Below, piece by piece: positions 7,352 to 13,420 of a stretch of 23,758 bases of DNA. The stretch comes from JAKAVK01 sp964419095 (lineage in GTDB: Archaea; Micrarchaeota; Micrarchaeia; Micrarchaeales; CABMGC01), in NCBI GenBank assembly GCA_964419095.1, contig CAYQOG010000015.1:1-23758 (forward strand), given 5' to 3'. Below the pieces are notes generated by a model. That model was not told the DNA's origin and ran no database searches. It saw only the letters and a list, made by a program, of their open reading frames with translations. The number at the start of each line of letters is the position of its first letter. Within the stretch, counting starts at the first letter, position 1. Position numbers and translations under genes: made by a program.

Positions 7352-8260
7352 ATGGACATACTCGTAAGCGTGCTCTCATTCGTCCTTGTTTCACTTATAT
7401 CTGGCAACAGCCTTGCAGTGACATCAGGAGCAATAATATCGAGCAGGATAGTTCGCAGGAATACGGGAATAATAATTGCAATAGCAGGATACATATCCGG
7501 CCTTGTACTTCAGGGAAATCTCCTTGACATGAGCTTCCATACCCTCCTCCCCTTGAGTTCATCATCGACGGTTGCAATCGCGCTCCTTGTAAGCACGACC
7601 ATATTCATAATCGGCTACAGGCTGCGGGTTCCGCAATCCCTTTCGATAACGTTTGCCATGACGCTGATAGGGATAGCCATCGCATCAGGCATCTCGATAA
7701 ATGCGGGTTTCGTATCCCTGATGCTCCTCTTCTGGATCTCCGCGCCGCTCATTGCCGTCGGAGTCACAATGCTCCTGCTGGGCGCGGCTGAAAAGCGGAT
7801 GAGAAAGGCAAGGATATGGCCCGCCCTGAGAAAGATAAGGGTCATGCTTATGCTTGTCTCGTTTCTCAGTGCGATGGTGATGGGCGCGAACGGCATGGGC
7901 CTGCTTTATTCATCTGTCAAGTCATATACGAGCGTATGGGTTGTAATGGCAGGGATAGTTGCAGGAAGCTTCCTCCTCAGCTCCGGTTCGCTGAGACGAC
8001 TTGGCGAGCAGATACTGCCCATAAGGTATCTCAATGCGCTTGTGACGCAGTCAATATCTGTTGTTCTTGTGGAGATAGCGACTCTCGGCAGCCTGCCGTT
8101 CTCGAACACGCAGGCCTTCACTGCAAGTTTATACGGCGCCGCATTGAGCTACAAGACAAAGCTCCTGATCAGGAAGAACACGCTCACGATAGTATTCTCG
8201 TGGATAATAACTGCAGCAATCAGCCTTCTTCTAGGATATGCCCTTGCAGTCCTGGTCTGA
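7352..8260 (+). CDS. Divergent PiT-family anion (phosphate?) permease
   Basis: The 302-residue protein has about nine to ten hydrophobic segments and an internal duplication typical of PiT permeases. The first repeat has SGNSLAVTSGAI (17-28) and the second MGANGMGLLYS (177-187). These align with the PiT signature G-A-N-D-x-A-N but lack the Asp and the second Asn in both copies. The protein is also short for the family. The gene follows a DUF47-family partner by 12 nt, which supports the assignment. A TTG at 7349 directly before the ATG is an unlikely start. Phosphate is the default substrate from family knowledge, but the lost signature residues make that uncertain. Confidence 0.75.
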   Translation: MDILVSVLSFVLVSLISGNSLAVTSGAIISSRIVRRNTGIIIAIAGYISGLVLQGNLLDMSFHTLLPLSSSSTVAIALLVSTTIFIIGYRLRVPQSLSITFAMTLIGIAIASGISINAGFVSLMLLFWISAPLIAVGVTMLLLGAAEKRMRKARIWPALRKIRVMLMLVSFLSAMVMGANGMGLLYSSVKSYTSVWVVMAGIVAGSFLLSSGSLRRLGEQILPIRYLNALVTQSISVVLVEIATLGSLPFSNTQAFTASLYGAALSYKTKLLIRKNTLTIVFSWIITAAISLLLGYALAVLV

Positions 8261-8695
8261 CTACTCTATTGGAGGCACAAAGTCCTTGCCCATCCGCAAC
8301 TTGAGCTCCTTGACGAGCCTGACCTGGTTCCTCCTTGCATAGCCTGCAAGCAGTTGCCTTTTGCCGCATACGGCAATGAAATCCTTCGAATCCCTTGCGC
8401 CGTATTGCTCTATTGCAGCGCTTATCCTGAAAGTGCCTGCCATGAAAAGAAGCAGCTCCATCTGAAGGCTTCCAGACCTCATTTTACCCTCCTTGTACCT
8501 TATGCAGGCATTAAGGTATGCCGGCAGTATATTATCCGCGGTTTCCTTTCTGTTGGATAGCAGCAACAGGAAGTCCTCCTGTTTGGAAAGCCTCCTTGCT
8601 TCATCGGCAAGAGCGTTGAGCGTTGAGTTGGAAGTGCAGGCAAATGCCACGGGCATCCTTCCCGGTATGACAAACGCGCCTTTATCTCTGACCAT
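8261..8695 (-). CDS. cgi121: KEOPS complex subunit Cgi121-like
   Basis: The 144-residue protein matches Cgi121 (human TPRKB) in size and in its core pattern: an ELLLFMAGTFRISAAIEQYG helix, then a DFIAVCG strand. Cgi121 binds the Bud32 kinase and recruits tRNA to the KEOPS complex, which makes threonylcarbamoyl-adenosine at position 37 of ANN-decoding tRNAs. None of the other KEOPS genes (Kae1, Bud32, Pcc1) is in the window. The stop abuts the stop of the PiT-like gene with no spacer. A TATA box on the minus strand near 8732-8723 should give a leader of only a few nucleotides. Confidence 0.75.
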   Translation of the reverse strand: MVRDKGAFVIPGRMPVAFACTSNSTLNALADEARRLSKQEDFLLLLSNRKETADNILPAYLNACIRYKEGKMRSGSLQMELLLFMAGTFRISAAIEQYGARDSKDFIAVCGKRQLLAGYARRNQVRLVKELKLRMGKDFVPPIE

Positions 8696-8707
8696 GCCAC
8701 CACAGGA

Positions 8708-8732
8708 TTATTATAAAGCAAGGCATATTTAT
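8708..8732. promoter_or_regulatory. Interleaved divergent TATA boxes (cgi121 and hydrolase)
   Basis: The 45-nt spacer between divergent starts contains TTATAAAG (8711-8718) on plus, centred about 26 nt before the hydrolase ATG at 8741. It also contains GCATATTTAT (8723-8732), which read on minus is ATAAATATGC, about 30 nt before the cgi121 ATG at 8695. Each promoter lies inside the other's start region. The hydrolase transcript is predicted to be leaderless. Confidence 0.5.
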
Positions 8733-8740
8733 CATGATGT

Positions 8741-9481
8741 ATGGACATCAAAGAGGACTTCCAGGAAAAGTTCATAAAAACTGAGCCGGGCAAGATTCAT
8801 TACTTGCTGCATGAAGGCGGCGATACGGCTGTCGTATTCATTCACGGGCTCGGAGTAAGCATGAAGACATGGACAAGGCTTGTTCCGCTGCTGCCATCGA
8901 GCATTACTGCATGCCTTATCGACTTGCTGGGCCACGGCGAATCAGACGCGCCAAAGATACAGTACTCGATAAGCCTGCAGGTAAACGCCCTGAATGAAAT
9001 TATCGAAAAGGAGAACCTAAAGGAAGTCTACCTCTTCGGCCACTCCTATGGGGGATGGGTCGCAGTCAGATATGCATTGCTGCATCCGGTAAAGGGTCTT
9101 ATAATCGAGGACGCGGCAGGCCTTCTCTCGTTCTATAACGGCTTAGGCGATGCGAAAGCAAAGGCAGAGCGCACTGACTGGATGCTTAAGAGCATCCTGC
9201 TGTCGGATTCCAACAAATATGTCATGAAAAACATACTTGAGGGCCAGGCTGCAAGATCCGAATTCATAACCGACGACGAGCTAAAGAAACTACGCCTAAA
9301 GACCCTGATACTATGGGGCGAAGATGACGCGCTGGTAAATTCAAAATACGCAAAGGAGTTCGCCGATGACATCGAAGGCAGCAAGCTTGCAGTGATGAAG
9401 GGAATTGGACATACGCCGCATTATGCCTCGCCCAATCGGGTATGCGACATGCTGATCGAATTCTTAAACTCGGGAAAATAG
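8741..9481 (+). CDS. Alpha/beta-hydrolase fold protein
   Basis: The 246-residue protein shows a complete catalytic triad: nucleophile S102 in GHSYGG, acid D196 in WGEDDALV and H224 in GIGHTPH. The oxyanion-hole motif HGLG is at 35-38 and GHGESD at 64-69. Length and order are those of single-domain esterases or C-C hydrolases of the MhpC/BioH type. The substrate cannot be told from sequence. No signal peptide is visible, so it is probably cytoplasmic. The lid region (about 120-175) is short and helical. Its stop is 2 nt from the convergent htpX stop. Confidence 0.92.
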   Translation: MDIKEDFQEKFIKTEPGKIHYLLHEGGDTAVVFIHGLGVSMKTWTRLVPLLPSSITACLIDLLGHGESDAPKIQYSISLQVNALNEIIEKENLKEVYLFGHSYGGWVAVRYALLHPVKGLIIEDAAGLLSFYNGLGDAKAKAERTDWMLKSILLSDSNKYVMKNILEGQAARSEFITDDELKKLRLKTLILWGEDDALVNSKYAKEFADDIEGSKLAVMKGIGHTPHYASPNRVCDMLIEFLNSGK

Positions 9482-9483
9482 GC

Positions 9484-10380
9484 TCAGTACATGGCCTGAA
9501 GGCGCTTTATCCTTTCCTCTATTGGAGGGTGCGTCGAGAAGATATTCATTACGCTTGCGCCCCTGAAAGGGCTGGAGAAGTAAAGCGATGCTGTCATTTC
9601 GTTTGCATTCGCCATCGACTTTGCCTGAGGGTTTGCAGAGTATCCCTGAACCTTCTTCAATGCGCTTGCGAGGGCTCCGGGATCCCTTATCATCCTCGCC
9701 CCGTTCGCGTCAGCCATGTATTCCCTTCTCCTCGAGATTGCAAGTCTTAGCAGCAATGCGAAAATTGGCGCAAGCATGCCTATTACCAGGGCCACCAGGA
9801 GCAGCATGCCGCCGTTCCTGCTCCTTCCTCCTATCCCTCCAAAGAAAAAGAGGTTCCTTACCACAGCGGAGACTATTCCGATCGCCCCCGCAAAGACAAC
9901 CGCGACCATCATGAAGAGTATGTCGTTGTTGTAGATATGGGACATCTCATGCGCAAGCACTCCCTGGAGCTCCTGCCTGTTCATCATGCCGAGCAATCCG
10001 CTTGTCACCGCAATCGAAGAGGCCTTCTTGTTCTTCCCTGTTGCGAATGCATTCGGGTTAGGGTCGTTTATTATGTAGACCTTAGGCATCGGAACCTGCG
10101 CAGCTGCTGAAAGGCCTTCTACGGTCTCATAAAGCGCAGGATACTGCTTCCTGTCGGCCTCCTTGGCGCGCGAGATCGCAAGCACCGCCCTGTCGCCGAA
10201 GAAGTAGACCAATGCGCCGTAGATAATAATCAGCACAAGTCCTATCGCGAGTGTAAAGGGGCCTCCACCGAATATCAGGATAAAAAGGTAAGTTATCCCG
10301 AGGAAGAGGAGCGTGAACGCCCCGAAGAGTACCAGGGACTTGAGCCTGTTCGCCGCTATCTCGTCAAAGAAGCTTGCCAT
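9484..10380 (-). CDS. htpX: HtpX-family M48 membrane zinc metalloprotease
   Basis: The 298-residue protein has two N-terminal membrane helices (about 16-60). The zinc site HEMSH follows, with H144, E145 and H148. Two further hydrophobic segments (about 155-176 and 191-214) come before the third zinc ligand E220 in REYMAD. This order is typical of HtpX, which degrades misfolded membrane proteins. The C-terminus THPPIEERIKRL is a conserved M48B block. It lies 10 nt downstream of lemA with AAGGTCG overlapping the lemA stop, so the two form an operon. HtpX and LemA are frequent neighbours in bacteria and archaea. Confidence 0.96.
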   Translation of the reverse strand: MASFFDEIAANRLKSLVLFGAFTLLFLGITYLFILIFGGGPFTLAIGLVLIIIYGALVYFFGDRAVLAISRAKEADRKQYPALYETVEGLSAAAQVPMPKVYIINDPNPNAFATGKNKKASSIAVTSGLLGMMNRQELQGVLAHEMSHIYNNDILFMMVAVVFAGAIGIVSAVVRNLFFFGGIGGRSRNGGMLLLVALVIGMLAPIFALLLRLAISRRREYMADANGARMIRDPGALASALKKVQGYSANPQAKSMANANEMTASLYFSSPFRGASVMNIFSTHPPIEERIKRLQAMY

Positions 10381-10390
10381 TCATACGACC

Positions 10391-11041
10391 TTACTGCTGT
10401 TTTCCCCCGCCCTTCTTAGTCGCAGGCGGTTTTGGTTGCGTAGGCTGTGAAGGCGCGTTTACATCGTCGAAGTTCACTTTCACGGGCTGCTGCGCGGCCT
10501 CCTCTGGGGCCTTGAAGAAGTCCATCTTCTGGAAGCCGAACATGTTCGCGAAGAACATTCCAGGCATCTCCTGTATGGCGTTGTTGTAATCGAGCACGTA
10601 ATCGTTGTACGATGTCCTCACGAATGCGATCTTGTCTTCAGTGTCCTCGAGTTGTTCCTGGAGATCCTTGAAATTCTGCGAGGCCTTCAGGTCAGGATAG
10701 TTCTCTGCTACGGCGAAGATGCTCTTGAGCGCCTGGCTCAACTGGCTGTTCGCGACTGCCTTGTCCTGCATCGAGCCGGTTACAATGGAGCTCCTAAGCT
10801 GCGTTACGGTTGTGAGCACGCTTTTCTCGTATTTCATGTAGCCTTTCACCGTTTCGATGAGGTTAGGTATCAGGTCGTATCTCCTCTTCAGCTGCACGTC
10901 TATCTGCGCCGATGCGTTTTGCACCCTGTTCCTCTTCACTATCAGTCCGTTGAATATCGATACCACGGCAAGCAGGGCTATGATTATCACTATAACCAGG
11001 ACTATGCCTATGTCCAGTAGTACACCTAGCAAGAATAGCAT
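10391..11041 (-). CDS. lemA: LemA family membrane protein
   Basis: The 216-residue protein has one N-terminal membrane helix (about 4-34), then a long helical domain with the LemA hallmarks RYDLIPNLIETVKGY and YNDYVLDYNNAI, followed by MPGMFFANMFGF. The last 40 residues are a Pro/Lys/Gln-rich tail that is probably disordered (PSQPTQPKPPATKKGGG). LemA has no firm biochemical function, but its linkage to htpX suggests a shared role at the membrane. A minus-strand TATA-like sequence CTTTTTAAA (about 11079-11071) lies about 30 nt before the ATG. Confidence 0.93.
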   Translation of the reverse strand: MLFLLGVLLDIGIVLVIVIIIALLAVVSIFNGLIVKRNRVQNASAQIDVQLKRRYDLIPNLIETVKGYMKYEKSVLTTVTQLRSSIVTGSMQDKAVANSQLSQALKSIFAVAENYPDLKASQNFKDLQEQLEDTEDKIAFVRTSYNDYVLDYNNAIQEMPGMFFANMFGFQKMDFFKAPEEAAQQPVKVNFDDVNAPSQPTQPKPPATKKGGGKQQ

Positions 11042-11152
11042 TTTACCACACTATGATATGCGCTTTAAGATTTAAAAAGCCGCGTGCATGGCTGAGGCAG
11101 CACGAATAGCCGCGAAGCAGCCCGCCTGCATATGCGGAAACCTTCGATGCAG

Positions 11153-11302
11153 TCAAGGGTCCCAGTCTTCAAAGGCACCAGCCTCCTGCTCCGAGAGCGA
11201 CTGCTCCATGAATATTTCCTCCTCTTCAGTTTGTCTTGTGCGCGGCCTATCCTTGAACATAACATCTGCTCTGCCCACCCTCTTGGACATAGTGTCCGCC
11301 AT
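11153..11302 (-). CDS. Possible 49-residue acidic small protein
   Basis: An ORF reads MADTMSKRVGRADVMF, continues through TEEEEIFME and ends AFEDWDP. It is hydrophilic and acidic in its second half, and uses AGG, AAG and GAG codons like its neighbours. TATA-like sequences on minus (CTATATAG near 11326-11316 and CTTTTAAAG near 11341-11333) precede it at 15-40 nt. It occupies the otherwise empty spacer and is codirectional with lemA. I recognise no family. The overlapping plus-strand frames are Ser/Cys-rich and look like shadows. It could be a chance ORF. Confidence 0.4.
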   Translation of the reverse strand: MADTMSKRVGRADVMFKDRPRTRQTEEEEIFMEQSLSEQEAGAFEDWDP

Positions 11303-11437
11303 CCGAATCGCCTGCTATATAGGCAATGTATATGCTTTAAAAGCTTAAGCCCCTGCTTTCTGTAGGGGAAGTTATTAATTTCCGCTATTCACGAGAGCAA
11401 AAAGCTGGACGGCACGCGAAGCGCGGCGTACGGCATG

Positions 11438-11447
11438 CTTTTATACC
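11438..11447 (+). promoter_or_regulatory. TATA box of mscS
   Basis: CTTTTATACC is centred about 23 nt before the ATG at 11465. That places the expected transcription start at or next to the start codon, so the mRNA is probably leaderless. No Shine-Dalgarno sequence is present upstream of the ATG, which agrees with this. Confidence 0.5.
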
Positions 11448-11464
11448 TATCATTTTTAGTATAA

Positions 11465-12421
11465 ATGAAGCATGCGCGACCATGCTTCTCGGTAATCCGG
11501 ATGCCATCTACGGTAAAAAGCTCGGACAGAGCCCTAATGAGCCCTTACATCTACCTGGCGGCGGTAATAATGCTCGTCATACTCTACGGCGTGCTCGTGG
11601 AGTTTCAGATCATTCCCAACAACAACATACTCAATGCCAACCAACAGGCGGTGGACGCGGATCTCCTTGAATCTGTATTCGTGGTCATATTCGGCGTCGC
11701 GGTTATCGAGGCTCTGGGCAGGGCCATATTCTACTACATGATACGCGGCGTCAACGCGGCTGAGGCAAGGACCCTGAGCCAGCTCTTCCGCGTCATAGCC
11801 TACTCGCTGCTCATTCTTACGGTGCTTACGCTACTCATAGGGATACAGAACATAAGCGGCCTTCTCGTAGGAGCGGGCTTCCTTGGAGTGGTCGTAGGTC
11901 TTGCAGCGCAGTCCACGATCTCGAACCTCATATCAGGGATATACCTTCTTGCGAGCAGGACGCTTGAGCCCGGGGACTATGTGAACATCCATACTTGGCA
12001 GTACACGATGCAGCCCGAGACATATCCGCATGACAAGTTCATACCTGGATTCTCCGGCACAATAGAGAGCATAGGCGTCCTCTACACGAAGCTGATACAT
12101 GAGGACGGCGTGCCTCTATACATACCCAATTCCATAGTCTCGCAGGCCATGGTGCTCAATTACCACAGGGCAAAGGAGCACAAGATAAGACTGCAATTCG
12201 ACCTCGACATAAATGTGCCTTACGAAAAAGTAGAGAAGGCAATAGACATGGTCATGAAGAAGTACAACATAAGCGCATATACCATGGGCATAGACTACCT
12301 GCACACCAACATATACGTGATTTCAGTAAGATTCGACATAGCCGACGTCAACATAAGGAGGCTCAGGTCCGCAGTTCTCCTCGAGATAATAAAGAATGTG
12401 AGGAATCCGCGCGCAAAGTAG
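11465..12421 (+). CDS. mscS: MscS-family mechanosensitive ion channel
   Basis: The 318-residue protein has membrane helices at about 27-48, 68-92 and 106-127. A Gly/Ala-rich pore helix (135-165, GAGFLGVVVGLAAQS) follows, then the MscS beta domain. R165 and GDYVNI (170-175) and the later IPNS (220-223) are family landmarks. These channels release solutes during hypo-osmotic shock. About 20 residues (HTWQYTMQPETY..., 176-195) are inserted in the beta domain between GDYVNI and GFSGTIESIG, compared with typical MscS. The C-terminal alpha/beta domain (235-315) is complete. ATG 11465 fits a leaderless start; M25 is a possible shorter start. Confidence 0.93.
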   Translation: MKHARPCFSVIRMPSTVKSSDRALMSPYIYLAAVIMLVILYGVLVEFQIIPNNNILNANQQAVDADLLESVFVVIFGVAVIEALGRAIFYYMIRGVNAAEARTLSQLFRVIAYSLLILTVLTLLIGIQNISGLLVGAGFLGVVVGLAAQSTISNLISGIYLLASRTLEPGDYVNIHTWQYTMQPETYPHDKFIPGFSGTIESIGVLYTKLIHEDGVPLYIPNSIVSQAMVLNYHRAKEHKIRLQFDLDINVPYEKVEKAIDMVMKKYNISAYTMGIDYLHTNIYVISVRFDIADVNIRRLRSAVLLEIIKNVRNPRAK

Positions 12422-12423
12422 AG

Positions 12424-12765
12424 TCAGCTCAATCCTATTACTGCTGTTCCTACCGCTATCACAAGTATGCCCACCCATCTGAGCGGCGAGATGCCTTCGC
12501 CCAGAAGCAGGAAGGCAAGTATGCTTGCGAAGATGTAGCTCAGTCCGCCGAAGCTGTACGACCAGCTGAGGCTCTTCCTGCTAAGGGTGTAAAAGTAGAA
12601 TACCGTAGAGATTGCGTAGACAAGGAATCCGATTGCTATGTAGAGCACAAGATAGAAGCCCGTGTTGTCCAGGCCCTCCTTGAAGAGGAACTGGCCAAGT
12701 CCTCCAAGCAGCGTGCTGACTACCAGGAGCACTGCGAAAAAAGCCTTTGAACTGTATCCTTTCAT
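12424..12765 (-). CDS. Half-size DMT-superfamily transporter B (4 TM)
   Basis: This is a four-helix membrane protein of 113 residues, starting MKGYSSKAFF. It has the EamA/SMR-type pattern: a Lys near the end of the first helix (GQFLFKEG), a WSYSFGGLSYIFASILAFLLLGE helix pair and a terminal WVGILVIAVGTAVIG. An upstream ATG (12789) would overlap the preceding gene and add a non-conserved GRM stretch, so 12765 is preferred. It is 7 nt after the partner gene stop, with GTGGTCG before the ATG. Two adjacent non-identical halves imply a heterodimer, as in ArnE/ArnF or EbrA/EbrB. The substrate is unknown. Confidence 0.8.
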   Translation of the reverse strand: MKGYSSKAFFAVLLVVSTLLGGLGQFLFKEGLDNTGFYLVLYIAIGFLVYAISTVFYFYTLSRKSLSWSYSFGGLSYIFASILAFLLLGEGISPLRWVGILVIAVGTAVIGLS

Positions 12766-12772
12766 TCGACCA

Positions 12773-13132
12773 CTAATAAGTAAACGCAACTATGAGTATC
12801 CCCAGTATCACGATCCCAACGCCAAGCGCCCTGTGCAGCGTGATGTGCTCCTTGAGCTTGAACCGCGACATGATAAGCACGAAGACGAAGACGCTTGCGA
12901 AAGTCGGGTAGACAAAGGAGAGTTCGCTCGATCTGAGCGCATAGAGATAGAAAGCGAAGCTTGCAATATAGACTGCCAGGCCCATGATGATCAGCCTGTT
13001 CCTCAATAGGCTCAGGAGTCCGCCGATGCTCACATCGAACTTCGGCACGCTCTTCTTGAACATGTACTGCGCCACCGCAGCCATGAACGCTGCCACAAGC
13101 ACAATTGCAACTACGAAGAGCTCGCTAGACAT
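12773..13132 (-). CDS. Half-size DMT-superfamily transporter A (4 TM)
   Basis: The 119-residue protein has four hydrophobic helices: about 6-24, 44-66, 72-92 and 101-117. It carries an SMR/EamA-like AQYMFKKSVPKF after the first helix, SFVYPTFASVFVFVLIMS in the third, and ends with ALGVGIVILGILIVA. It lies just upstream of the second half-transporter in the same direction. The two differ in sequence, so they are paralogues that probably pair in opposite orientation. Candidate cargoes from relatives include lipid-linked sugars, nucleotide sugars or cationic compounds, but nothing in the sequence chooses between them. Confidence 0.82.
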   Translation of the reverse strand: MSSELFVVAIVLVAAFMAAVAQYMFKKSVPKFDVSIGGLLSLLRNRLIIMGLAVYIASFAFYLYALRSSELSFVYPTFASVFVFVLIMSRFKLKEHITLHRALGVGIVILGILIVAFTY

Positions 13133-13196
13133 CTACTCAGTATAATAAAAAGCGGAAGGTATTTAATTTGCCAAGTTCCTATAAGGTTCGATAGGA

Positions 13197-13409
13197 ATGT
13201 TTGAGCTAAGGGACCGGAACGAGATGCGGATGGTCTACATATCGATGTCCGTCCTTGGCTTCAGCATAATCGCGATAATATTCTTCCTCTTCGGCTATAC
13301 GATAATATTCTATGTCTTCGCAATACTGACTGTGATAGTAGGATACTATTTTGCCAGAAGCATCCCTGGCCAGCAACCGGCGCCTGCACCAAGGAGGAAG
13401 CAGAGATAA
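13197..13409 (+). CDS. Small two-helix membrane protein
   Basis: The 70-residue protein has a charged N-terminus (MFELRDRNEMRM), two adjacent hydrophobic helices (about 13-33 and 35-54) and a basic, Pro-rich tail (GQQPAPAPRRKQR). I recognise no family. The coding call rests on a clean alternation of charged and membrane segments and on the tight fit 11 nt before topA, which suggests cotranscription. The spacer upstream (13133-13196) contains AT-rich TATAATAAAAAG (13141-13152) that could serve this gene and, on the other strand, the DMT genes. Confidence 0.68.
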   Translation: MFELRDRNEMRMVYISMSVLGFSIIAIIFFLFGYTIIFYVFAILTVIVGYYFARSIPGQQPAPAPRRKQR

Positions 13410-13420
13410 TACTGATACGG

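Larger units (their letters stand above)
11042..11464. other. 423-nt spacer between lemA and mscS
   Basis: This is the longest gene-poor stretch in the window. It holds the lemA promoter (TTTAAAAAG at 11071-11079), a possible 49-aa minus-strand ORF (11153-11302), TATA-like elements near 11316-11341, a small inverted repeat CCCCT/AGGGG (11350-11354 with 11364-11368), and the mscS TATA box. The segment 11400-11436 (GGCACGCGAAGCGCGGCGTACGG) is GC-rich and locally palindromic but has no clear stem. I see no tRNA, CRISPR or insertion sequence. Confidence 0.6.

Noticed and set aside
11088..11348. An 86-residue plus-strand ORF in the lemA-mscS spacer
   Set aside because: It is Ser/Cys-rich with no family features and runs antisense to the more protein-like 49-aa frame. 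It looks like a shadow frame.
12765..12789. Upstream ATG for the second half-transporter
   Set aside because: It would overlap the preceding gene by 17 nt and add eight residues not resembling the family N-terminus. The ATG at 12765 has better spacing.
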